A stretch of DNA of 60,525 nt from Bacteroidia bacterium (GTDB lineage: Bacteria > Bacteroidota > Bacteroidia > UKL13-3), in assembly GCA_025454975.1 (NCBI GenBank), contig JALONK010000015.1, positions 1-60,525 on the forward strand, in the 5' to 3' direction. The notes beneath the pieces were generated by a model that had not been told where the DNA came from, did not search any database, and worked only from the letters and a program-made list of their open reading frames with translations. The translations under genes were made by a program, and so were the position numbers. Each line of letters begins with the position of its first letter. Position 1 is the stretch's first letter. This document shows positions 16,360-24,817 of this stretch, piece after piece.

Positions 16360-17364
16360 CTAATGAAGGATATTAATTTTAGATGAGGTGATTCCGCTCT
16401 TAGTTGCAATGATGATATGGTAAATTCCGCTTGGAAAATTAGTTGTAGTAATTGCCTGTTCACTTGTAAAAGTATCTTCAAATATTAATTTTCCGCTGTT
16501 GTCAAACATCCTTACCTGGGTTAATTCATTATCGTTTATATTAATGGTTAATGTATTATTTGCCGGGTTGGGATAAATAGTTGGAGAAACACCAGGTGAT
16601 TTAGTAACCGATCCTATTCCTGTTGAGCCTGTTAATTTTAATGATTGTGCGGCTTGAACACTTTGTTTGGAAGGTTGTTGAACTGTGATAATGGCATAGA
16701 TTTGATTAAGTACCCATGTACTATTTTTATTAATCGTTTTTTCAAAAACAATTGAATCACCATTAGCCGGTGCTGCAAAAGTTTCACCAGTCATGGCAAA
16801 AATCCCCTTTCTAAATACATCATGATGTTGTTGCTCGCGATTTGGTGCTGCATAATTCACCAACTCTTCAACTAAAAAACCACTGATGAGCAAATTGGTA
16901 AACGTATGCGCAGCTACAGCCTTAACAACTACTTTTGCCGTAATATCATTCCCTGTTTCAGTAAGGTTTACAGAAATACTAATTGGTGATGTTTTATTTA
17001 AATAAGCATTGAATAAATTACTATTTGAATAATCACTCGAGGCCGGAATGGTATTGCCATCAATAACAAGGCGTGGTGTACTTCCATACACCCCATAAAA
17101 TTGAGTACGTGCATCATTTTCGGCAGTGTTATGTTGATTTAATAAACAATTACTGTAAGGCGCACTTGGATGAATAGCCACATGCAACACATTGGATTGT
17201 GCATTAAGGTTATTATAAAATCCGGGATTACGGCTGGCACATACACTGCACCGTGTATTTGTAAAGTGTTCAACCAAAACAGTTTGTGTAACTTGTGCAA
17301 AAGCCGACCAAGTGCTTATGAAGCCGGCCAAGAAGATAAATGTTTGTTTTAAGTGTGTGTTCAT
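16360..17364 (-). CDS. Omp28-like exported thiol protein with T9SS type A sorting domain
   Basis: A 334-residue protein with signal peptide (to FAQ, about residue 23). Residues about 30-130 resemble the Omp28/thioredoxin-like fold: VLVEHFTNTRCSVCASRNPG carries a CxxC motif, and YGSTPRLVIDG follows like a cis-Pro loop. After an immunoglobulin-like central part (ITAKVVVKAVAAHTFTNLLI) comes a Por sorting domain: YPNPANNTLTINI, VRMFDNSGKLIFED, FPSGIYHIII. It should be exported through T9SS. The CxxC suggests redox or disulfide function on the surface, which is inference. The gene starts directly at the edge of an inverted repeat (17365-17403). Confidence 0.88.
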   Translation of the reverse strand: MNTHLKQTFIFLAGFISTWSAFAQVTQTVLVEHFTNTRCSVCASRNPGFYNNLNAQSNVLHVAIHPSAPYSNCLLNQHNTAENDARTQFYGVYGSTPRLVIDGNTIPASSDYSNSNLFNAYLNKTSPISISVNLTETGNDITAKVVVKAVAAHTFTNLLISGFLVEELVNYAAPNREQQHHDVFRKGIFAMTGETFAAPANGDSIVFEKTINKNSTWVLNQIYAIITVQQPSKQSVQAAQSLKLTGSTGIGSVTKSPGVSPTIYPNPANNTLTININDNELTQVRMFDNSGKLIFEDTFTSEQAITTTNFPSGIYHIIIATKSGITSSKINILH

Positions 17365-17403
17365 CGGGTTGAAATAAAAGTGTTTGTTAGTTTGTGCAAC
17401 CCG
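17365..17403. repeat. Inverted repeat at the Omp28-like start codon
   Basis: CGGGTTG at 17365-17371 pairs with CAACCCG at 17397-17403, a 25-base AT-rich loop between them. On the minus strand the right arm of this hairpin ends at the base before the ATG of the Omp28-like gene, so in the mRNA it would be a leader hairpin touching the start codon; as DNA it could be an operator. Regulation is not proven. Confidence 0.4.
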
Positions 17404-17542
17404 GTATCAACATTTATCACATCAACTACAGTAGCGTTGGCTGCATGTTTGTTTATGATGTAAACAATGAAACAATTTAACAATAGTGGGTGCTTACTAT
17501 TCATTAATGAATTAGACGCTACTAAAAGTTAAACCTGACAAA

Positions 17543-17809
17543 TTATTCAGAAAATATTTTCTTAATTACCTTTTCTTCTAATTCTTTAGTTGAGTCATAG
17601 GGCTTTACTAATTCATCATCTACCATCTTTTGCAACACTGCATCGGCTTTTTTACTAAATGAGGCATACATTTTACATGCCTTACAAATGCTTAAATGTT
17701 TTCGTAAACGAATTTTATCTACTAAACTCAATCCAACCACCTCCTGCTTCTCAACAGCCTCGGTGGCTTTGATACATGATAAAAACAAAAAACGATTTAA
17801 TATATTCAT
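17543..17809 (-). CDS. Small soluble zinc-finger protein, anti-sigma factor candidate
   Basis: An 88-residue protein with LRKHLSICKACKMYASFSKK (about residues 36-55), an HxxxCxxC zinc motif typical of the zf-HC2/ZAS domain of anti-sigma factors. An upstream Cys (FLSCIKATEAVEKQEVVGLS) may supply the fourth ligand. There is no membrane helix, so if it is an anti-sigma factor it is a cytoplasmic, minimal one. It begins two bases after the ECF sigma gene stops, and such pairs are almost always sigma/anti-sigma. The acidic, helical tail (STKELEEKVIKKIFSE) may contact sigma. Confidence 0.75.
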   Translation of the reverse strand: MNILNRFLFLSCIKATEAVEKQEVVGLSLVDKIRLRKHLSICKACKMYASFSKKADAVLQKMVDDELVKPYDSTKELEEKVIKKIFSE

Positions 17810-17810
17810 C

Positions 17811-18407
17811 TTATACTTTATACCATTGATGTTCCAGGCATTGTTTCAATAATAACTTTGCCCGATGAAGTATTTGCCAGTAATTAGACGGAGTTATGCC
17901 CAACTCCTGACAAACATCTTTGGATTTTTTTTCTAAAATAAATTTCGATTTAATGCTTGATTGCCATTGAACGGGCAATTTGCTCATGCACTTTTTAAAT
18001 GCTTTGATGAATTCCGGATTATCTAAATCATTTGTTTGATTGCTTTCCCAATCGGCAGTTTTAAAAGATTTTAAACTACCATTATCTTCAAAAAATTGTT
18101 GTTCTATATCATGTAAACTAAAGCTGTTTGTTTGGTTATTATTAACAATAGATTTCGCTTGAGTACGATAATAATCTATGATTTTTCTATTAAGAATGGC
18201 TATTAACCATGTTTTAGGCGCACTTTCATTATTAAATTGTGATAATGATTTATAAGCTGACAAAAAAGTTTCCTGAACCAGGTCTTCGGCCGTTTGTTTA
18301 TCTTGTGTTTTATGAAAAGCACGGGCAAACATATCATACGTATATAAATTTACCCATTGTGTAAATTCGGTATCAGTAATGAAGTTAAAGTTATTGTTAT
18401 TTTCCAT
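17811..18407 (-). CDS. ECF-type RNA polymerase sigma factor
   Basis: A 198-residue sigma-70 family protein. Region 2 is seen at about residues 28-85 (KTQDKQTAEDLVQETFLSAY, KTWLIAILNRKIIDYYR), with the aromatic/basic melting and -10 contacts, and region 4 at about 140-195 (KLPVQWQSSIKSKFILEKKS, CQELGITPSNYWQILHRAKL) as a -35 binding HTH. A roughly 35-residue acidic linker lies between. It is paired with the zinc-finger gene immediately downstream. Targets unknown; the adjacent T9SS thiol protein is an obvious candidate. Confidence 0.92.
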   Translation of the reverse strand: MENNNNFNFITDTEFTQWVNLYTYDMFARAFHKTQDKQTAEDLVQETFLSAYKSLSQFNNESAPKTWLIAILNRKIIDYYRTQAKSIVNNNQTNSFSLHDIEQQFFEDNGSLKSFKTADWESNQTNDLDNPEFIKAFKKCMSKLPVQWQSSIKSKFILEKKSKDVCQELGITPSNYWQILHRAKLLLKQCLEHQWYKV

Positions 18408-18449
18408 TTCGAATCATTATATATGTAAAGCTATAGATTATAAAACATT

Positions 18450-18917
18450 CTACAATGTTTGAGAGGCAAATTTTACATAAGTTAAGAATGGCAACTGTTC
18501 GATTTTACCTTTTAATTGTGAAATGATTTGACCTTTGTGATAATAAGCATGCGTAATGGCATGTGTAAATATATCGGCCATGTTCATTTTACGAAATGTT
18601 CCATCTAAAGGAAAGTTAAAGGTAAATTCAGTTTGTAAAGTTTCTTCGTCTATTTGGTGCAAATAATTAATCATTTTTTCAAGAACATGATTGATAAGGC
18701 TTAATGATTCATCTATGGTGTGTTCTTCAAAAGATGCTATAAAATTTTGTTCCCCTAAAATTCTATTCAACCAATTGTGGTAAGCTGCTCCAATATGATA
18801 AAACAATAAAGAGGTGCGTTGCTCGGTATTGGTGGCCTGTTGTATGGCAGTGGCTAATTCTTTTGCTGCAATTTGTTCGGTTTGCAACAGTGTTATCAAA
18901 TGATTTTTAAGTGACAT
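18450..18917 (-). CDS. DinB-like protein (second copy)
   Basis: A 155-residue soluble protein: LLFYHIGAAYHNWLNRILGE (residues about 38-57) and the C-terminal DIFTHAITHAYYHKGQIISQ (about 114-133) with three spaced histidines, the metal site of the DinB superfamily. The best match is to the DinB subgroup with HAxxHxxYHxGQ near the end. It is only distantly similar to the DinB gene at 14505. It stands 42 bases upstream of the sigma factor gene in the same direction, so co-transcription is possible but not shown. Confidence 0.88.
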   Translation of the reverse strand: MSLKNHLITLLQTEQIAAKELATAIQQATNTEQRTSLLFYHIGAAYHNWLNRILGEQNFIASFEEHTIDESLSLINHVLEKMINYLHQIDEETLQTEFTFNFPLDGTFRKMNMADIFTHAITHAYYHKGQIISQLKGKIEQLPFLTYVKFASQTL

Positions 18918-18965
18918 TGGAATGAGTAAATGAGTAAGTGAAATTAATTGTTAGTGGTTAAAGTA

Positions 18966-20183
18966 CTACTTTTTAGGAGGTGGTTTACGAAAGAATTTTT
19001 TACCTCCATGTTTTTTTGATGACTTCGGTTTTTGATGATAAACAGGCGCCTCGCCCAGCCCATCCGGTAGTGGGAGTTTAATAATTTCATAACCGATAAG
19101 AGCCTCTATGTTGGCAAATTTTCTGATGTCTTTAGGATTGATAAAGGTAATGGCTGTGCCTGTGGTATCAGCCCTTGCAGTTCTTCCGATTCTATGTACA
19201 TAATCTTCGGCATCAGGTGGTACATCATAATTTATAACCAAACTTATACCATCCACATCAATACCCCTGGAAAGTATATCGGTGCCAATAAGCATTCGTA
19301 ATTCCCTGTTTCTAAAATCCCGCATAATTTCTTCTCGCATGGCTTGATCTAAATCGCTATGGAAAGCCTTTACCGAAATCTTCTTCCTGCGTAATTCACG
19401 TTCTACTTCCTTTACTTTTTCCTTTGTACCGGCAAATAAAATAATACTTCCTTCGGTTTGATTGGCTAAGAGTTGAGTCAACAATTCATTCTTCTGTTGG
19501 TCGTACACCATATATGCCTGCTGTAAAATTCCTTCTGCAGGTTTTGATATAGCAATATTTATTTGTTCAGGTTGATTCAAAATTTTAGTGGCTAACATCC
19601 GAATTTTACCGGGCATGGTTGCTGAAAACATAAGGGTTTGACGTTCTTTGGGTAAATAATTTATGATACGAACAATATCATCATAAAAACCCATATCCAA
19701 CATGCGATCAGCTTCATCTAAAATTAGATGACGAATAGTACTCATGTCAACCGAACCACTTGAAGTAAGCATGGCTAATAATCGGCCGGGAGTTGCAACA
19801 ATAATATCTGCACCTTCACGCATAGCTTTTTGTTGTTGGGCAAAAGCATTCCCATCATTACCTCCATATACACAAATTGAACTTAATCCGGTAAAATATG
19901 ACAAACCTTCTACTTGTTTATCTATTTGTTGAGCAAGTTCCCTGGTTGGTGCAATAATTAATGTATTTACGGTTGATGATCCTGCTTCAATTATTTTATT
20001 CATCACAGGAAGTAAATAGGCAGCGGTTTTACCTGTTCCGGTTTGGGCGCAAGCAATTAAATCTTTACCTGATAATATTAAAGGAATTGCTTCTTGTTGT
20101 ATAGGAGTTGGGGTTTCAAAACCCATGGCGTCTAAACCATCCTGTAATGAGGTTGTGAAATTAAAATTAGAAAATGTAAACAT
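18966..20183 (-). CDS. DEAD-box ATP-dependent RNA helicase
   Basis: A 405-residue helicase. I take the ATG at 20183 (MFTFSNFNFTTSLQDGLDAM), which gives the standard N-terminus; the frame is open 16 codons further. Motifs in order: Q motif GFETPTPIQQEAIPLIL, Walker A AQTGTGKTAAYLLP, PTRELAQQ, ATPGRL, DEADRMLDMGF, SAT, HSDLDQAMREEIMRDFR, RGIDVDGISLVINYD, HRIGRTAR. The short basic tail (HQKPKSSKKHGGKKFFRKPP) is typical of RhlE-like members and probably binds RNA. Roles in RNA turnover, ribosome assembly or cold adaptation are usual for the family. Confidence 0.95.
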   Translation of the reverse strand: MFTFSNFNFTTSLQDGLDAMGFETPTPIQQEAIPLILSGKDLIACAQTGTGKTAAYLLPVMNKIIEAGSSTVNTLIIAPTRELAQQIDKQVEGLSYFTGLSSICVYGGNDGNAFAQQQKAMREGADIIVATPGRLLAMLTSSGSVDMSTIRHLILDEADRMLDMGFYDDIVRIINYLPKERQTLMFSATMPGKIRMLATKILNQPEQINIAISKPAEGILQQAYMVYDQQKNELLTQLLANQTEGSIILFAGTKEKVKEVERELRRKKISVKAFHSDLDQAMREEIMRDFRNRELRMLIGTDILSRGIDVDGISLVINYDVPPDAEDYVHRIGRTARADTTGTAITFINPKDIRKFANIEALIGYEIIKLPLPDGLGEAPVYHQKPKSSKKHGGKKFFRKPPPKK

Positions 20184-20287
20184 ATATATGGAAGCAATGT
20201 ACAATAAAATCAGCTTATTTGAACATTCCAATGCCTTTATCCATTTGTAATTTACTTGTTTTAGTAATTCATTGCTTAAGTAGCTGC

Positions 20288-22654
20288 TTATACTTCAACT
20301 TGATTAATGGCTGTTAATTCCTTTATTAATTGCAATAATTCGTCGTGATTAAATGGTTTACTTAAATAGGCATTCATACCTATTTCTTTGGTTCTGCTTT
20401 TTGTCCCTTCCATTACATCAGCAGTAATGGCAATAATCGGAATCTGTTGATAATCGTTACCTGCCTTTCCTTCTCGTATGGCCAAAGTACATTCGTAACC
20501 ATCCATCACAGGCATTTGTAAATCCATTAATACAATATCAAATTGTTGTTGTTGCATTAACGTTAAGGCTTCTGCTCCATGATTGGCTACCCTAAAAGAA
20601 AATTTTACTTCTTTACTTAATACCTTTTTCATGATCAGTTGATTTAATGCATTATCTTCAACAATTAGTATGTTAATATTATCATCAGTTGCAGTAATTG
20701 CTGAGTCTGATAATAAAGTGACAGATGAAAACGCATTTATCTCAAACGGTAATTGAACCATACAAGTGGTGCCAACCCCCGGAGTACTATTGATATTGAT
20801 TTTTCCATTATATAAATCAACCAACTTTTTCACGATGGTTAATCCTAATCCTAACCCTCCGAATTTGCGTTTATGGGTCATACTTTCTTGCGTAAAAGCC
20901 TCATAAATGGTATCCATCTTTTCCTTTGGAATTCCTATGCCCGAATCCTTTACCTCTATGCATAAAACCACCTGTTTATCAGTTTCACGGTTAACAGTTA
21001 TAGTTACTTCAACTCTTCCGTGTGAAGTAAATTTAATGGCATTACTAATTACATTATTTAATATCTGAATTAACCTATTGGCATCTCCAATTAGTTCAAC
21101 AGGCAATGGCGATGCAACATTCCATGTAAACAACAAACCTTTATCTATGGCTTGTTTTTGCATGTAAAACTTAATCTGATCAAAAGCTTTTTGAGTTTCA
21201 AAAGCAGTTTTTTCTAAAGTAAGCTCTCCCCTTTCAATTTTACTAAAATCTAATACATCATTTACCGAGCTTAACAAATTATGAGATGAATATTTAATTA
21301 CAGATAGATTTTCTTTAACTTCAGCATTGGTGGTTGATTGCAATAACATATCGGAAATACCCATGATTGCATTAAGAGGAGTGCGTAATTCATGACTCAT
21401 GTTGTTCATAAAATACGATTTTAGTTCATTCATGTCTTCCGACTTTTTGAGTGCAATGGTTTGGGCAATTTCTTTCTCACTTTTTAATTTCCTTATTAAG
21501 TTGCTCATGGATAATGAAAGGAAAATAACTTCTATGCCTGTACCAAATTTAGAACTGTAATGCGTAAAAAATGAATTAGGTATAATTCCGAAATTGTTTA
21601 AAATAAATATAGTGAGCGCCGATACCAAACAGATAAATCCTGCTGTGAAATAATAATCAACATGAATGCCTTTGTATTGAAGTCTGAAAATGGTGTAGAT
21701 GGTTAAGAATAATGACAACAATCCAAGGATATTCATTAATGGATAAGATATAGGCAATATTTGAGGATACATGATAAATCCTGCAAGAAACAAAGCATTT
21801 GCCAAAAGCATCAGGTTATAAATATTATTTAACCGGGGTAGATGATTGTTTACCCGTAAAAAGTTTTGGCTGTATTTTAAGAGTAAGCTTGCACCTATTC
21901 CGGCAAAAATCAATACACTTTTTGCCGACCAAATACCGGCCATTGGTGCAAAAATTTCATAATATAACCCGTCAATAGAAAACTGCATCAACCCTGCCGA
22001 CCACACATAAAAACTATAATACAAAAAACTGATTTCCTTTAAAGCAAAATAAAAAAACAAATAAGCAATGCCCGCTAATAATATCAATCCATAAAACAAT
22101 CCATAAATAAGTTGTTCGGTTGAACTTTCTTCTACGAACTCGTCAACAGTGTATAAAGTGGTAGCCATATTGATAACTTCGCCATCACTTTTTAGTTGTA
22201 ATACATAACGCTTTTGTGTGTTGGGTTGAATTGTGATTTTAAAAACTGACCTCCTGCTTGGAAATGCGCGTTGATTAAATGGTATCAAATCACCTGTTTG
22301 TTGAAGGTGCAACTTACTATTGCCGTTAAGTTCATAAAGATTTACCTCATCTGTTATCGGCCTGCCTGTTTCTAAAAAATAGGTTAAGGTTTGATTGGTC
22401 GTATTATTAACCGCAAATTGTATGGTATAATAATGATTGGTAAACCCCGTATTTAATTGCAGGATTCTAGAAGGTTGTTTTTGCGTAGAATCAATCCATA
22501 ACCTATTTTCATCAGGTGCAACTTCACCCCTGTCATAAATTGATGCATAAGGATTAATGAATATTCCTTTGTTTATATTTTGCTCATCAATAATAATTTG
22601 GGCCTTAACTGAAAAAACTACCAAAAAGGCATAAGTAAATATCCAGTACTTCAT
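20288..22654 (-). CDS. 7TMR-DISM hybrid sensor histidine kinase
   Basis: A 788-residue sensor. Order: signal peptide (MKYWIFTYAFLVVFSVKAQ); periplasmic 7TMR-DISMED2 beta-sandwich (about residues 30-165, often carbohydrate-binding); seven membrane helices (about 180-385); HisKA dimerisation domain with the phosphorylated His in MNNMSHELRTPLNAIMG (about 417-433); HATPase with NVISNAIKFTSHG, DSGIGIPKEKMD and GGLGLGLTIVKKLV; receiver domain (about 665-785) with acidic pair IVEDNALNQ, phosphorylated Asp in DIVLMDLQMPVMDG and Lys in LSKPFN. No output DNA-binding domain and no separate regulator gene is adjacent, so phosphate must go on to a remote protein. Confidence 0.95.
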   Translation of the reverse strand: MKYWIFTYAFLVVFSVKAQIIIDEQNINKGIFINPYASIYDRGEVAPDENRLWIDSTQKQPSRILQLNTGFTNHYYTIQFAVNNTTNQTLTYFLETGRPITDEVNLYELNGNSKLHLQQTGDLIPFNQRAFPSRRSVFKITIQPNTQKRYVLQLKSDGEVINMATTLYTVDEFVEESSTEQLIYGLFYGLILLAGIAYLFFYFALKEISFLYYSFYVWSAGLMQFSIDGLYYEIFAPMAGIWSAKSVLIFAGIGASLLLKYSQNFLRVNNHLPRLNNIYNLMLLANALFLAGFIMYPQILPISYPLMNILGLLSLFLTIYTIFRLQYKGIHVDYYFTAGFICLVSALTIFILNNFGIIPNSFFTHYSSKFGTGIEVIFLSLSMSNLIRKLKSEKEIAQTIALKKSEDMNELKSYFMNNMSHELRTPLNAIMGISDMLLQSTTNAEVKENLSVIKYSSHNLLSSVNDVLDFSKIERGELTLEKTAFETQKAFDQIKFYMQKQAIDKGLLFTWNVASPLPVELIGDANRLIQILNNVISNAIKFTSHGRVEVTITVNRETDKQVVLCIEVKDSGIGIPKEKMDTIYEAFTQESMTHKRKFGGLGLGLTIVKKLVDLYNGKININSTPGVGTTCMVQLPFEINAFSSVTLLSDSAITATDDNINILIVEDNALNQLIMKKVLSKEVKFSFRVANHGAEALTLMQQQQFDIVLMDLQMPVMDGYECTLAIREGKAGNDYQQIPIIAITADVMEGTKSRTKEIGMNAYLSKPFNHDELLQLIKELTAINQVEV

Positions 22655-22738
22655 ATTAGATTAGGTTAACTAATATACGATTGGAGGTTGAATTGGTTTT
22701 ATACTTGTGTAATATTTTATACAAAAGGCTTTATTCAG

Positions 22739-23773
22739 ATGATTACATTTGTTTTATCAGATTCTAAAAGCATGGAGCAAAAGTCAACATCAATTGCTAA
22801 GTTAACTGCACTATGGGCGTTGAGCGAAAGTGGTTTAGGTGGTTTTATGCACGCCTTTAAAATTCCATTCACAGGGTTTTTCCTGGGTGGATTTGCCATT
22901 GTAATAATTACACTAATTGCAGGATTGGCTAAAAATAAAATGGCTGCAATCTTAAAAGCAACCTTATTGGTTGTTTTAGTGAAGGCTGCTGCTAGTCCGC
23001 ACTCCCCGCCTATGGCATATATAGCTGTTGCATTTCAAGGATCAATTGGAGCGATATGCTATGGTGTTCTGCCATCTATAAAAATTGCAGGTCCGTTATT
23101 TGGTGGAGTGGCTCTGTTAGAAAGTGCCATTCAAAAGTTTTTAGTTATGACTTTAATCTTCGGTAAGTCGTTATGGGAAGCCATTGACTTATTTGTTTTA
23201 GGGATATTAAAAGACTTGCACTTGCATACAAACTTTTCATTCAGTTATTGGCTGATATGCACCTACACATTAATTTATGTGATTTGGGGATTGGTTTTGG
23301 GTTGGTGGTCATCGGCATTATGGAGTCGTATTTTGCTCAACAAAAGCAACATCATTCATACATTCGAAACACTGCAACAACCGAAATTAGCTGATATGTC
23401 AAATAAAAAACAAACTTCAAAATGGAAAAAACTACTTGGCTTCGCAGGGATATTAAGCTTTATCATCACTATATTTTTATTTAATGATTTAGGTGGCAAA
23501 GCCGGATATGCCATTTTGCGAACTATTGCTGCGCTATTAATGATTTGGTTTGTTATCAACCCTATTTTTAAATGGCTGCTGCAACAATGGATAAAACGAA
23601 AAAGTAGTGAACAACAACAAGGATTAACTGAAGTGTTAAGTTTATTACCGGAATTAAAAATGTATGTTCAGCCGGCTTTTAATATGGCGAAACAACAACA
23701 TAATGGAGTTAAGCGATATAGCACATTTGTGTTAAATTTAATTACCTTAGCCTTGTTTAGGCATGAAGCGTAA
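22739..23773 (+). CDS. Multi-pass membrane protein heading the Mo-cofactor locus (ECF S-component-like)
   Basis: About 344 residues from ATG 22739 (alternative 22772, MEQKSTSIAKL); the frame is open to 22688, but a promoter-like TATACTTG at 22700-22707 favours a downstream start. About eight hydrophobic segments are seen, the first six in the N-terminal 190 residues (SGLGGFMHAFKIPFTGFFLG, YIAVAFQGSIGAI, IAGPLFGGVALLESA), which by eye recall substrate-binding S components of ECF transporters; the two others lie after a Lys-rich loop. No family is firmly recognised. It overlaps the NTPase-MobA gene by 11 bases, so it is tied to molybdenum cofactor or formate metabolism. Transport of molybdate or a cofactor-related compound is inference. 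Confidence 0.65.
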   Translation: MITFVLSDSKSMEQKSTSIAKLTALWALSESGLGGFMHAFKIPFTGFFLGGFAIVIITLIAGLAKNKMAAILKATLLVVLVKAAASPHSPPMAYIAVAFQGSIGAICYGVLPSIKIAGPLFGGVALLESAIQKFLVMTLIFGKSLWEAIDLFVLGILKDLHLHTNFSFSYWLICTYTLIYVIWGLVLGWWSSALWSRILLNKSNIIHTFETLQQPKLADMSNKKQTSKWKKLLGFAGILSFIITIFLFNDLGGKAGYAILRTIAALLMIWFVINPIFKWLLQQWIKRKSSEQQQGLTEVLSLLPELKMYVQPAFNMAKQQHNGVKRYSTFVLNLITLALFRHEA

Positions 23774-24815
23774 GTCGAACATTTATATTTTAAGTGAACC
23801 CATCCAAAGTGGCAAAACAACCCTATTAATGGATTGGTGTACTAAGCAAACCTCCATTGCAGGAATTTTAACACCTGATGTAAATGGTGCAAGAATGTTG
23901 TATGACATTCATTCAAAAAGGTATTTTCCTTTTCAATTATCAGCTAACGAAACAGGCATTAATATTGGAAGATTTATTTTTAGCGAGCAGTCGTTTAATC
24001 ATGCTAGAATAATAATTGAAGAAGCCATTACACAAGAAAACAATTGGATTGTACTTGATGAAATCGGCCGACTTGAAATAGACCAATTTTCAGGCTTCGA
24101 ACCTCAGGTAACTCAAACGATTAAACAGTTTCAAAAGCATTCTGGTTCAACGCAATTATTACTAGTTATCAGAGATTATTTATTACTACAGGCCATACAA
24201 CATTATCAATTGCACGATGCAATTGTTATTGATAAATTATTCTTGCAAACTACACTTGCTCCGCTATCAGGTTTAGTATTATGTGGAGGTCAAAGTGTCA
24301 GAATGGGTAAAGATAAAGCATGGATTGTATATCATCAGCTACCACAATTTGCGCATGTATATGCAATGATGCAAAGTTGCTGTCCTAAAGTTTTTGTATC
24401 ATGCAACTCAGCACAAATTATTGAAATAAGTAAGACTCATTCATGCATTGAAGACAATGCGACTTTTATTAATAATGGTCCGTTCACCGGTTTATTAAGT
24501 GCATTTACAGCACATCCCAACCAAGCATTTTTAGTATTAGGTTGCGATTATCCAAATTTTAATATGGCTGACATGAAGGCATTAATATCAGCAAGAAGTA
24601 TTGAATATGATGCCGTGTGTTACATCAATTCACAGTCGGGATTTACCGAACCTTTATTGGCTGTTTATGAACCTTCGTGTTCCGAAGCATTATTTAAATT
24701 TTGGGAATCAGGCGGCAGTTCATTAAATCAGTTTTTAACAACCATTCGCACAAAAGTGATTCATGCACAACATGAACAAAATCTTAAAAGTTACGACACC
24801 CCATCAACCATATAA
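23763..24815 (+). CDS. mobA: Fusion of a THEP1-like NTPase and molybdenum cofactor guanylyltransferase MobA
   Basis: A 350-residue two-domain protein. Residues 1 to about 160: P-loop NTPase with Walker A SEPIQSGKTTLL (11-22) and Walker B WIVLDEIGRLEI (about 95-106), the DEIG-x-E pattern of THEP1/COG1618 NTPases. Residues about 168-340: MobA nucleotidyltransferase with LSGLVLCGGQSVRMGKDKAW (GTP loop), NGPFTGLLSAF and LGCDYPNFN (metal site). MobA adds GMP to molybdopterin to form MGD cofactors; the NTPase partner is not the usual MobB and its role is unknown. It overlaps the membrane protein upstream and ends two bases before fdhD, so all three are one transcription unit. Confidence 0.88.
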   Translation: MKRKSNIYILSEPIQSGKTTLLMDWCTKQTSIAGILTPDVNGARMLYDIHSKRYFPFQLSANETGINIGRFIFSEQSFNHARIIIEEAITQENNWIVLDEIGRLEIDQFSGFEPQVTQTIKQFQKHSGSTQLLLVIRDYLLLQAIQHYQLHDAIVIDKLFLQTTLAPLSGLVLCGGQSVRMGKDKAWIVYHQLPQFAHVYAMMQSCCPKVFVSCNSAQIIEISKTHSCIEDNATFINNGPFTGLLSAFTAHPNQAFLVLGCDYPNFNMADMKALISARSIEYDAVCYINSQSGFTEPLLAVYEPSCSEALFKFWESGGSSLNQFLTTIRTKVIHAQHEQNLKSYDTPSTI

Positions 24816-24817
24816 TT

